Of a stretch of 64,000 bases of DNA, positions 32,879 to 40,855 are shown piece by piece (within the stretch, counting starts at the first letter, position 1; each line of letters opens with the position of its first letter). The notes beneath the pieces were generated by a model that was not told the origin of the DNA, did no database searches, and saw nothing but the letters and a program-made list of their open reading frames with translations. The position numbers were made by a program, and so were the translations under genes. Source of the DNA: Viridibacillus sp050279675 (GTDB lineage Bacteria > Bacillota > Bacilli > Bacillales_A > Planococcaceae); the NCBI RefSeq assembly GCF_050279675.1, contig NZ_JBNNUK010000010.1, positions 62,001-126,000 on the forward strand, given 5' to 3'.

Positions 32879-32917
32879 AAAGGTTAAAGGGTGAAATATG
32901 CCCTTTAACCTTTTTTT
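32879..32917 (+). terminator. Terminator of yhgE
   Basis: AAAGGTTAAAGGG and CCCTTTAACCTTT are exact inverted arms around TGAAATATG, followed by a T run. Confidence 0.92.
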
Positions 32918-32938
32918 GTGAAGCATTTTATGTAAAAA

Positions 32939-32980
32939 GAAAAAGCGAAGAGAGTGGTTCAGGCTCTCTTCGCTTTTTCA
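32939..32980. terminator. Second, bidirectional terminator
   Basis: GAAAAAGCGAAGAGAG and CTCTCTTCGCTTTTTC are exact arms around TGGTTCAGG. It is symmetrical in its A and T flanks, so it can also end the yhfH transcript on the minus strand. Confidence 0.88.
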
Positions 32981-33079
32981 AAAGTAAGCGATTTAATATA
33001 GGTTCATCTCTAAGGTTCAATTAGTGATGAATGTGAGCTATCAATCGAATGGGGAATTCGGTTGATCAATAATTAACGA

Positions 33080-33205
33080 TTAAAGAGAATTGCAATGTTC
33101 ACAAGTGTTTGAATAGCACTCGCTTTGTTCTTCTATTTTTTCGCCGCATACAGTGCATTGTTTTGCGGGTAAATTTTTGAAAAATTCAACGACATTTTCT
33201 AACAT
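33080..33205 (-). CDS. yhfH: YhfH-like small zinc-ribbon protein
   Basis: A 41-codon frame encodes MLENVVEFFKNLPAKQCTVC followed by GEKIEEQSECYSNTCEHCNSL. Two CxxC pairs (cysteines 17/20 and 35/38) form a probable zinc ribbon. The opening LENV..FFKNLP..C..CG is that of B. subtilis YhfH. A perfect AGGAGG lies nine bases upstream, and a sigma-A promoter lies further up. Adjacent lplJ is also its neighbourhood in B. subtilis (yhfH, yhfJ). The function is unknown. Confidence 0.88.
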   Translation of the reverse strand: MLENVVEFFKNLPAKQCTVCGEKIEEQSECYSNTCEHCNSL

Positions 33206-33255
33206 TGTGTTTCGCCTCCTAAGTAATCTGTTATATTACTGTTTCGTTATTATGT

Positions 33256-33285
33256 ATTGTATTATAACACAGACATTTATGTCAA
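33256..33285 (-). promoter_or_regulatory. Promoter of yhfH
   Basis: On the minus strand TTGACA (33285-33280) and TACAAT (33261-33256) are 18 bases apart. A TATAAT also occurs closer in, at too short a spacing. Confidence 0.65.
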
Positions 33286-33344
33286 TACAAAAACCTAATT
33301 TTAAGTTAAAATAATTGTTGAGACACTAAAGAGGAGTGAAATGA

Positions 33345-34337
33345 ATGTTTTTTATAGATAATAAAGGTATTACAGATCCACGCATTAACTTAGCAATTGA
33401 GGAGTATGCGTTAAAAACGATGGATGTAGAGAAAGATTCTTTTTTACTGTTCTATATCAATCAACCCTCAATCATTATTGGTCGAAATCAAAATACAATA
33501 GAAGAGATAAATACTGATTATGTTGCAGATAATGGTATCATCGTTGTACGTCGATTATCTGGTGGTGGTGCTGTGTATCATGATTTAGGAAATTTAAACT
33601 TCAGTTTCTTAACAAAAGATGATGGAGATAGCTTCCGAAACTTTAAAAAGTTCACACAACCGGTAGTGGATGCGTTACAAAAAATGGGTATTAACTCTGA
33701 ATTATCAGGTCGTAATGATATTATGGCTGAAGGTCGTAAAATATCAGGTAACGCTCAATTCTCAACAAAAGGTCGTATGTTCAGCCATGGTACATTATTG
33801 TTTGATACAGAAATTGATGCCGTTGTATCAGCATTAAAAGTGAAAAAAGAGAAAATCCAATCAAAAGGAATCAAATCGATTCGATCGCGTGTAGCGAATA
33901 TTACAGAATTTATGAATGAACCAATGACAGTAGAAGAATTCCGTTTGGAAATCTTAAAATCAATTTTCGATGGCGAAGAGAATATACAATATTATGAGCT
34001 AACTGATGAAGACTGGGTTAATATCTACAAATTATCTGAAGAACGTTATCAAAAATGGGATTGGAATTATGGACAATCTCCAAAATTTAACGTACAACGT
34101 TCTCAACGTTTCCCTTCAGGAAGTATTGATGTGCGTTTGGAAGTGAAAAAAGGTGTTATGGAGGAAGTACATATTTTCGGCGATTTCTTTGGCGTTGGTG
34201 ATATGGCAGATGTAGAACAAGCATTAGTAGGGAAAAATTACGAACGCAATGTTATTGAGGAAGCACTAAATGCTATCGATGTACCAACATACTTTGGCGG
34301 TGTTACGAAAGAACAATTTATACAATTGATTTATTAA
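33345..34337 (+). CDS. lplJ: Lipoate-protein ligase
   Basis: The 330-residue enzyme activates free lipoate with ATP and attaches it to lysines of lipoyl domains in 2-oxoacid dehydrogenases and the glycine cleavage H protein. The motifs are LLFYINQPSIIIGRNQNTIEEIN, VRRLSGGGAVYHDLGNLNFSF, GRNDIMAEGRKISGNAQ and HGTLLFDTE. A C-terminal accessory domain follows. ATG 33345 is used, as GAGGAGTG lies seven bases before it; ATG 33341 is in another frame. It is close to yhfH as in B. subtilis, where lplJ was formerly yhfJ. Confidence 0.93.
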   Translation: MFFIDNKGITDPRINLAIEEYALKTMDVEKDSFLLFYINQPSIIIGRNQNTIEEINTDYVADNGIIVVRRLSGGGAVYHDLGNLNFSFLTKDDGDSFRNFKKFTQPVVDALQKMGINSELSGRNDIMAEGRKISGNAQFSTKGRMFSHGTLLFDTEIDAVVSALKVKKEKIQSKGIKSIRSRVANITEFMNEPMTVEEFRLEILKSIFDGEENIQYYELTDEDWVNIYKLSEERYQKWDWNYGQSPKFNVQRSQRFPSGSIDVRLEVKKGVMEEVHIFGDFFGVGDMADVEQALVGKNYERNVIEEALNAIDVPTYFGGVTKEQFIQLIY

Positions 34338-34392
34338 TTAAATTTGACAGCATAATGTTTGAAATTGCGGTCAAGATGAAGGGGAGAGTGGA

Positions 34393-35097
34393 ATGAATAC
34401 TCATCGTATATTAATCGTAGAGGATGATTTGAAAATTGCTTCGTTACTTGCTGATACTTTGCGCAAATATCATTATGAAGTAAAAACTGTAGAATCTTTT
34501 GATAGTATCCTTGAAGAGTTTACGGCGTTCAATCCTCATCTTGTTTTGCTTGATATTAATTTACCTTCTTATGATGGATATTATTGGTGTCGTCAGCTTA
34601 GACAGTTAACGACTTGTCCAATTATTTTTATATCAGCTCGTTCAGGCGAAATGGATCAAATTTTTGCACTTGAAAATGGTGGAGATGATTTCATTACGAA
34701 ACCGTTCCATTACGAAATCGTCCTAGCAAAAATAAAGAGTCATTTACGTCGGTCATTTGGAGAATATGCTACTAAGCAAGAAGAGAGAACTGTAAAACAA
34801 GGTCAGCTGCATTTGTTTTTGGAACGTATGGAATTGCATACTAAACAAGTTCAAATTCCGTTGCAAAAAAAAGAATGTGTAATATTAGAAATGTTGATGG
34901 GACAAGCTCCTAAAGTTGTTTCTCGAGAGCAATTACTAGAAGAGTTGTGGGACGATCAAGCATTTGTAGATGAGAATACGTTAAATGTGAACATGACTCG
35001 TGTACGAAAGAAGCTGTCAGATTATGAAGTTCAGTCGACGATTGAAACAGTTAGAGGCGCGGGTTATCGGTTTGTATTACACTCAGAGGAGTCTTAA
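34393..35097 (+). CDS. BceR-like response regulator
   Basis: The 234-residue protein has a receiver domain with ILIVEDDLKIA, the phospho-acceptor aspartate in LVLLDINLPSYDGYYWCRQLR and the lysine in DDFITKPFHYEIV. A winged-helix domain follows. The phrase INLPSYDGYYWCR and the downstream genes (short intramembrane-sensing kinase, ABC ATPase, large permease) identify the BceR group, which senses peptide antibiotics and induces a resistance transporter. GGGGAG precedes the ATG, and the kinase starts two bases after its stop. Confidence 0.9.
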   Translation: MNTHRILIVEDDLKIASLLADTLRKYHYEVKTVESFDSILEEFTAFNPHLVLLDINLPSYDGYYWCRQLRQLTTCPIIFISARSGEMDQIFALENGGDDFITKPFHYEIVLAKIKSHLRRSFGEYATKQEERTVKQGQLHLFLERMELHTKQVQIPLQKKECVILEMLMGQAPKVVSREQLLEELWDDQAFVDENTLNVNMTRVRKKLSDYEVQSTIETVRGAGYRFVLHSEES

Positions 35098-35099
35098 TA

Positions 35100-36089
35100 A
35101 TGCCGAATGTCAGATTATTTCTGAAGGATAATATTACATTAGTCTTTTTTGAAGTGTTATTAGTGTTATTTATTTTAGTGTTATATTGGCTAGACGGTTT
35201 CCGAAATGTAGATACTGCAGTGTACTCCATAGTGATTACATTAATATTAACGTTCACATATTTAGCCACTCGTTATATTATGCGCCAATCTTTTTATAAA
35301 AAGATATCTGTTAAGCCTAGAGCAATGGAAGATGCATTACAAAAAAATGCAAAAACACCAGAGCATTTGCAAACAGAGGTGTTCATCCACACGCTTTATA
35401 AAATATATCAACTTGAAGTACAGGCTTTATATGCGAAGCAAAATCGACATTTACAATTCATGAATCAATGGGTACATCAAATGAAAACACCTCTTGCTGT
35501 ATTAGAATTACTATTACAAGAAGAGGGTGAATTAGATAAGAAGAGTGTGCAAGAAGAAGTTGACCGTATGAAGTGTAGTCTTGAGACCGTATTGATGAAT
35601 GCAAGAATCGATACATTTGAAGAGGACATGAAAATTGAACAAGTTGAACTTCGTCAAATGGTTGTTGAGGCAGTTAATGAGCATAAACGCTTATTTATTG
35701 CTCATCGTGTTTATCCTGATATTGCGATAGATGAAAGTCTTAGGGTTCCAACTGATTCAAAATGGATGAAATTTATTATTGGTCAATTTATTACAAATGC
35801 AATTAAATATACGTTTGAAGAGGGTAAAAAAATATATTTATCCACGGACATTATGGAAAACCATATTGAACTGACAATTAGAGATGAAGGTATAGGTATA
35901 CCTTCATCAGATTTGAAGCGTGTAACACGTCCCTTTTTCACAGGTGAGAATGGACGTAAAACGGGTGAATCGACGGGGATGGGTTTATATTTAGCACAAG
36001 AGGTTTGTGATAAATTAGGGCACCAGTTATTAATTGAATCTGAGGTTGGGAAAGGGACGGAGATGAAGGTTTTGTTTAATCGTTCGTAG
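35100..36089 (+). CDS. BceS-like intramembrane-sensing histidine kinase
   Basis: The 329-residue kinase has two N-terminal membrane helices (LVFFEVLLVLFILVLYWL and VYSIVITLILTFTYLATRY) with almost no external loop. This is typical of BceS kinases, which sense through the partner transporter rather than directly. The phospho-accepting histidine is in MNQWVHQMKTPLAVLELLL. The ATPase domain shows FITNAIKYTFEEG, RDEGIGIPSSDL and ESTGMGLYLAQEV. The gene ends immediately before a repeat element that separates it from the transporter genes. Confidence 0.91.
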   Translation: MPNVRLFLKDNITLVFFEVLLVLFILVLYWLDGFRNVDTAVYSIVITLILTFTYLATRYIMRQSFYKKISVKPRAMEDALQKNAKTPEHLQTEVFIHTLYKIYQLEVQALYAKQNRHLQFMNQWVHQMKTPLAVLELLLQEEGELDKKSVQEEVDRMKCSLETVLMNARIDTFEEDMKIEQVELRQMVVEAVNEHKRLFIAHRVYPDIAIDESLRVPTDSKWMKFIIGQFITNAIKYTFEEGKKIYLSTDIMENHIELTIRDEGIGIPSSDLKRVTRPFFTGENGRKTGESTGMGLYLAQEVCDKLGHQLLIESEVGKGTEMKVLFNRS

Positions 36090-36090
36090 A

Positions 36091-36200
36091 GCGTCCTCAG
36101 TATTTCATAGTCTCCGGCTTCGGACGCCAGTTGCTCGAGTCACTTCGGTCTCTCGGATAAAAGATGAAGAGATGCTTTTGTTTCGAGCCTCGAGTGCTTG
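36091..36200. repeat. Type-1 structured repeat, truncated copy
   Basis: The block matches the 125-bp units of 25741-25990: GCGTCCTCAG.ATTTCATAG, CGGCTTCGGACGCCAG, GTCACTTCGGTCTCTCGG and GATGCTTTTGTTTC. The right arm that should pair with GGACGCCAG is missing, because a type-2 element follows instead at 36204. It begins one base after the stop codon of the kinase gene. Confidence 0.75.
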
Positions 36201-36203
36201 TAG

Positions 36204-36270
36204 AGGGCCACAGGATGTGGGTCATGTAACCGTTGTGTCAGGACGACACGAGTTTAGGATACGTTCCTTG
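36204..36270. repeat. Type-2 structured repeat, copy 2
   Basis: The element aligns with 25671-25740. It has an outer stem ATGTAACC (36224-36231) with GGATACGT (36257-36264), which holds one mismatch and one wobble, and an inner hairpin GTGTC-AGGAC-GACAC (36235-36249). The loop and the linkers are kept, while stem bases change in pairs. The remaining bases to 36296 end in CATTTCATAG, the same boundary wording as the type-1 units. Confidence 0.7.
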
Positions 36271-36312
36271 AGAAGTGCGCCTTCCACATTTCATAGAAAG
36301 TGAGGTGGATTT

Positions 36313-37086
36313 GTGTCTATCTTGAAAATTGATGAAGTTACAAAAGTTTATGAAGGAAAAGTTACACATCGAGCGCTTAATCAGCTGAGTTTTGAAGTAG
36401 AGAAGGGCGAATTTTTGGCTGTCATGGGTCCTTCGGGTAGTGGCAAAACAACGTTATTAAATGTTGTCTCAACGATAGATACACCTACTTCTGGTGAAAT
36501 CACCGTAGACGGCATTAAGCCTCATGAGTTGAAAAAGAACGAACTGGCTTATTTTCGACGTCGTCAACTTGGGTTCGTATTTCAAGATTTCAACTTATTG
36601 CAGATGCTAACGGTTGAGGAGAATATGGTATTACCTTTGACTTTGGATAATATGGATGTTGAGCTAATGGAAGAGCGGGTGCAGAATGTATCCAAGCAGC
36701 TAGGCATTCAGTCTATTTTAGAAAAACGTCCAAATGAAATCTCGGGTGGGCAAGCCCAAAAGACGGCAATTGGACGAGCTCTTATTCATAAACCATCTCT
36801 AATTTTAGCAGATGAACCAACTGGAAATTTAGATTCCAATTCCTCAAAAGATGTGTTAGAGCTGTTAGGACGCATTAATAAAAAAGAGGGTACGACAATC
36901 GTAATGGTGACGCATGATCCGATTGCGGCAAGCTATTGTGACCGTGTGTTATTTATCAAAGATGGTGAGTATTTCAATGAAATCTATAAAGATGATCACC
37001 GTCAGACATTTTTCCAAGGAATTTTGAATGTGCTCAGTCTTTTGGGAGGTCATGTCGGTGACTTTTCGACAGTTCGCCTACCGTAA
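36313..37086 (+). CDS. BceA-like ABC transporter ATPase
   Basis: The 257-residue ATPase belongs to the MacB/LolD-type branch. Walker A is GPSGSGKTTLLN, the signature is ISGGQAQKTAIGRAL, Walker B is LILADEPTGNLDS, and the switch is TIVMVTHDP. With the following permease it would form a BceAB-type transporter that frees cell-wall lipid targets from peptide antibiotics and signals to the kinase. The start is GTG 36313, with GAGGTGG upstream. It overlaps the permease gene by 29 bases. Confidence 0.92.
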   Translation: MSILKIDEVTKVYEGKVTHRALNQLSFEVEKGEFLAVMGPSGSGKTTLLNVVSTIDTPTSGEITVDGIKPHELKKNELAYFRRRQLGFVFQDFNLLQMLTVEENMVLPLTLDNMDVELMEERVQNVSKQLGIQSILEKRPNEISGGQAQKTAIGRALIHKPSLILADEPTGNLDSNSSKDVLELLGRINKKEGTTIVMVTHDPIAASYCDRVLFIKDGEYFNEIYKDDHRQTFFQGILNVLSLLGGHVGDFSTVRLP

Positions 37087-38989
37087 TGTTATAAGAAATT
37101 ACCGAGTTTATGCAGCATTTTTTATGTCGAGCGTATCATCCGTGATGGTGTTTTTTATTTACTCGATGCTCATGTTTCATCCTAAGGTAGAAGATGAGTT
37201 TCTAAGGGAAATTGCGTTCCAAGGAATGTTTGTCGCAGAAGTCATATTAGTGTTATTTATGATGTTCTTCTTATTCTACTCCATGCGTGCGTTTCTTCAG
37301 GCCCGTTCCAAGGAATTTGGTTTGCTCATGCATCTTGGAATGGAAAAACGTCAGTTAAATAAGCTGGTATTACTAGAGACGATAATTATTGGAGTAACTT
37401 CAATTATTCTGGGGATTGTATTCGGTTATGCCTTTGCGAAATTCTTTTTTATGATTGTTCGTGAAATTTTACAAATTGATAGTTTACCTTTGTATTTTTC
37501 TTGGGAGCCATTTGCATTAACAATTGGGACATTTACAAGTTTATTTGTAATTATTTCATTTGTTAGTGTGATGTTCATACGAGATCGTGATGTTATTGAT
37601 TTGTTAAAGGGTTACTGGCGCAATGAACAGACGGCCTCGTATTCGAAATGGCGAGCTATTTTAGGTGTGTTGATATTAATACTTTCTTATGTGCTAGCCT
37701 CATTTACGACACAAGAACGTTTAATGGTTTTATCTGCAATATTACCCCCTTTAGCAAGTTTTGGGACATATTTGTTTTTCACGGATACACTACAGTGGCT
37801 GATGTCTTTTGTACGTGCTCGAAAGAAAATGTATTGGCATAAGTATCGTTTAATAACTGTTTCGGAAGTGTCTATTATTATGCGAGAAAATGCGCGTATG
37901 TTTTTTATCTCTTGCATGATTTCCACCTTGGCTTTTTTAGCTATGGGTACACTTATCTCTATGTCGACATTTACTCATCAGTTTCATCGTCTAAATCCAT
38001 TGGGCCTCGTCTATTCGAGTAAAATAGACAATCCTTATGAAGAAGCACATATTAATAGTTTGACGAAAGAATTAGAAGCAAAGGGACTGTCTTATCATTT
38101 AAATAAGTTTACGGTTAAACGTCAAACATCTTCTAATACTCAACAGCCGGTAAAAATTATTCGACAATCAGATATAAATCGACTTGCCCTAGTATTTGGG
38201 TATCCTGTTGTCAATTTGGATCAAGGGGAGGCCATTTTTTTAGCCTACTCCGAGAAGTCTTTGGAGGAATTAAGGAACAAGAAGGTCAGGACCGTTTTAC
38301 AAGAAAATAGTATTCCACTTTACATCAATTCAGTTTATCCACGTGTTCTTTTTTCTCCTACTGAGCTTGGAACTAATGTCATTGTCATAAATGACGATGA
38401 TTTCGATTTAATCGATGAGCCAATGGTTGGAGCAAATGCCGAACAGTCCACGAATCACTTGTATGTATTTCATGTACCACAGTGGACAGAAACTAAGAAT
38501 ATTGGAGTAGAGTTAGATGCGATGGTGACAGATGCTTATCTGAATAATCATCAAGGTGAATTGCCATTTTACTTTGAGAATTCCGGCTTAGATTATTCAT
38601 TTATACGTTCGACTTTTGCATTGTTGCTATTTATTGGATTATTAGCAGCTTCTGTGTTTTTCTTAGCATCTGGTAGTTTTATTTACTTTAAATTATATAC
38701 GGGTCTAGAGCGAGATAAGCAGCAATTTAATGCACTCAGGAGAATGGGGATTACTGAAAGGGAACTACGAAAAATTGTGAATAGACAGTTGATACCACAG
38801 TTCTTTTTACCTTGGGGTCTAGCAATGTTGCACAGTACATTTGCATTTATGTCATTACAGGCATTTTGGACAGGTATTGCAGAGCTTTCGATATTGAAGG
38901 AAATATTAATCGTTTTAGCAGCTATTACTTGTGTTCAATTTCTCTATTTCTATTTAATTCGCTGGCGTTATTTATCCCATATTAGCTAA
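37058..38989 (+). CDS. BceB-like ABC transporter permease
   Basis: The protein of about 643 residues has the FtsX/BceB plan. The N-terminus is MTFRQFAYRNVIRNYRVYAA. Ten or so membrane helices include LILVFMMFFLFYSMRA-like segments, and a large external domain of about 200 residues (after STFTHQFHRLNPLGLVYSSK) is characteristic of BceB. A final group of helices ends the protein. GTG 37058 is chosen because GGGAGGT lies seven bases upstream and the resulting start matches the family. A TS-AB locus order (regulator, kinase, ATPase, permease) is complete. Confidence 0.92.
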   Translation: MTFRQFAYRNVIRNYRVYAAFFMSSVSSVMVFFIYSMLMFHPKVEDEFLREIAFQGMFVAEVILVLFMMFFLFYSMRAFLQARSKEFGLLMHLGMEKRQLNKLVLLETIIIGVTSIILGIVFGYAFAKFFFMIVREILQIDSLPLYFSWEPFALTIGTFTSLFVIISFVSVMFIRDRDVIDLLKGYWRNEQTASYSKWRAILGVLILILSYVLASFTTQERLMVLSAILPPLASFGTYLFFTDTLQWLMSFVRARKKMYWHKYRLITVSEVSIIMRENARMFFISCMISTLAFLAMGTLISMSTFTHQFHRLNPLGLVYSSKIDNPYEEAHINSLTKELEAKGLSYHLNKFTVKRQTSSNTQQPVKIIRQSDINRLALVFGYPVVNLDQGEAIFLAYSEKSLEELRNKKVRTVLQENSIPLYINSVYPRVLFSPTELGTNVIVINDDDFDLIDEPMVGANAEQSTNHLYVFHVPQWTETKNIGVELDAMVTDAYLNNHQGELPFYFENSGLDYSFIRSTFALLLFIGLLAASVFFLASGSFIYFKLYTGLERDKQQFNALRRMGITERELRKIVNRQLIPQFFLPWGLAMLHSTFAFMSLQAFWTGIAELSILKEILIVLAAITCVQFLYFYLIRWRYLSHIS

Positions 38990-39021
38990 TGCTAATTACC
39001 TCTAATGTTATAGAATTAAGC

Positions 39022-39060
39022 AAGTCTATCAATTACCTCTGGTGATTGATAGGCTTTTTT
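39022..39060 (+). terminator. Terminator of the Bce-like operon
   Basis: AAGTCTATCAAT and ATTGATAGGCTT pair (one wobble) around TACCTCTGGTG, followed by TTTT. Confidence 0.88.
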
Positions 39061-39182
39061 GATGGAAAAAGCTCTAATTATTACTCTCTCCTAACAAATA
39101 AGTAATTGAGCTATGAAAATAATTAAGTAGTAGAACTAAACAAAATATAGTGGAACTACTTAACGCTATAAATAGCTGTCTG

Positions 39183-39211
39183 TTGTTTTATTTTGTAAAT
39201 TTTTATATAAT
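39183..39211 (+). promoter_or_regulatory. Promoter of lcfA
   Basis: TTGTTT (39183-39188) and TATAAT (39206-39211) are 17 bases apart. Transcription would begin near 39218, just in front of the FadR-type palindrome. Confidence 0.7.
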
Positions 39212-39222
39212 AAAGTCAGAAA

Positions 39223-39240
39223 TGAATGAACATTCATTCT
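39223..39240. promoter_or_regulatory. FadR-type operator in front of lcfA
   Basis: TGAATGAACATTCATTCT contains exact arms GAATGAA and TTCATTC around CA. It matches the Bacillus FadR operator (TGAATGAnTAnTCATTCA) at nearly every position. It overlaps the transcription start region of lcfA, where binding of the TetR-type FadR would block transcription until long-chain acyl-CoA accumulates. The regulator gene is not in the window. Confidence 0.8.
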
Positions 39241-39265
39241 GTTTTGACAAAGGGGAGATGAATAT

Positions 39266-40819
39266 ATGAATTTAGTTTCGGCAGTTCATAAAACATCAAT
39301 AGAGCAACCGGAAAAAATTGCATATCATTTTATGGGGAAAGATACGAATTATGGTGAATTTGAAGAATCGGTTGCACGCTTTGCTTCAGCTTTAAAGGGA
39401 TTAGGGGTAGGAAATGGGGATCATGTTGCACTTTTACTTGGCAATACACCTCATTTTTTAATTTCTTTATATGCAACAATGCGCGTAGGAGCAACTGTAA
39501 TTCCGATTAATCCAATTTACACAACAGATGAGATTACGTATATTGTACGTAATGGAGATGCTAAAGTAGTTATTGCATTAGATGCTTTATTACCATTAGT
39601 GAAAGTAGGAGTAACTGCCTTTCCGAATGTAGAAGCGTTCATTGTATGTGAAACAGCTCCTGAAACAGCAGCCAAGTTGGCAGAGTTAGAAAGTCCTGTG
39701 AAAGAAAAAGTAAGATCATTTTCAATGTTGCTAGCTTCATCTTCAGCGAATTTTGAACCAATAGAATTAGATTCAGAAGATACAGCTATTATTTTGTATA
39801 CTTCGGGAACGACAGGACAACCCAAGGGTGCAATGTTAACGCATAAAAACCTTTTTTCAAATGCGCGTGATGTAGCGGAGTATTTGACTATTTCTCCTGA
39901 AGATCGTGTGGTAACGACTTTACCGGTCTTTCATGTGTTTGCCCTTACCGTAGTAGTAAATGCACCACTATTAAATGCGGCAACATTATTAATTGTACCT
40001 AGATTCAGTCCGAAAGATGTATTTGAAATTGCAAGAGAGCAAAAGGCTACAGTTTTTGCGGGAGTACCTACAATGTACAATTTCTTATATCAATTCCCTG
40101 ATGGTAATCCAGAAGATTTCTCATCAATTCGTTTAGCTATTTCGGGTGGTTCTTCTTTACCCGTAGCATTGCTACATAATTTTGAAGACAAGTTTAACGT
40201 ACGTATTTCCGAAGGCTATGGCTTATCTGAAGCTTCACCAGTAACAAGCTTTAACCCACTAGATCGTGAGCGAAAGCCTGGTTCAATTGGTACGAACATT
40301 GTTAATGTAGAAAATAAAGTATTCAACCAATCAGGAGAGGAATTACCTGTTGGTGAAGTAGGCGAACTTGTTGTTAAAGGTCCTAATGTGATGAAAGGCT
40401 ATTATAAAATGCCTGAAGAAACAGCAGTAACTATTCGTGATGGTTGGTTATATACAGGAGACCTTGCGAAAATGGACGAGGAAGGTTACTTCTATATTGT
40501 TGATCGAAAGAAAGATATGATCATAGTAGGTGGCTATAATGTCTATCCGCGTGAGGTGGAAGAAGTACTGTATACACACCCAGGAATCGTAGAAGCTGCA
40601 GTAATAGGTTTACCGGATCTCAATTTTGGTGAAGAGGTCTTTGCATATGTGGTGTTGAAAGATCCGAATCTAACTACTGAAGAAATCTATGAATATTGTC
40701 AAGAAAAGCTAGTGAAATATAAAATACCTAAGCAAATTGAAATTATAGAAGAGCTACCTAAAAACACGACGGGGAAAATTTTGCGTCGTTCTTTGAAAGA
40801 ACATGCTCTAAATAAATAA
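39266..40819 (+). CDS. lcfA: Long-chain fatty acid-CoA ligase
   Basis: The 517-residue ANL-superfamily enzyme activates fatty acids through an acyl-adenylate and loads them on CoA. Motifs in order are the P-loop-like AIILYTSGTTGQPKGAMLTHKN, VFHVFALTVV, SEGYGLSEASPVTSFNP, GWLYTGDLAKMDEEGYFYIVDRKKDMI and the C-terminal lysine motif PKNTTGKILRRSL. A FadR-type operator in the promoter supports a fatty acid degradation role. It stands alone, between terminators. Chain-length preference cannot be read. Confidence 0.92.
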   Translation: MNLVSAVHKTSIEQPEKIAYHFMGKDTNYGEFEESVARFASALKGLGVGNGDHVALLLGNTPHFLISLYATMRVGATVIPINPIYTTDEITYIVRNGDAKVVIALDALLPLVKVGVTAFPNVEAFIVCETAPETAAKLAELESPVKEKVRSFSMLLASSSANFEPIELDSEDTAIILYTSGTTGQPKGAMLTHKNLFSNARDVAEYLTISPEDRVVTTLPVFHVFALTVVVNAPLLNAATLLIVPRFSPKDVFEIAREQKATVFAGVPTMYNFLYQFPDGNPEDFSSIRLAISGGSSLPVALLHNFEDKFNVRISEGYGLSEASPVTSFNPLDRERKPGSIGTNIVNVENKVFNQSGEELPVGEVGELVVKGPNVMKGYYKMPEETAVTIRDGWLYTGDLAKMDEEGYFYIVDRKKDMIIVGGYNVYPREVEEVLYTHPGIVEAAVIGLPDLNFGEEVFAYVVLKDPNLTTEEIYEYCQEKLVKYKIPKQIEIIEELPKNTTGKILRRSLKEHALNK

Positions 40820-40820
40820 T

Positions 40821-40855
40821 AAAAAGGAGATGCCTAAACGGCATCTCCTTTTTTT
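40821..40855. terminator. Bidirectional terminator between lcfA and the permease gene
   Basis: AAAAAGGAGATGCC and GGCATCTCCTTTTT are exact arms around TAAAC, with T runs on either strand. It lies between convergent genes. Confidence 0.93.
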
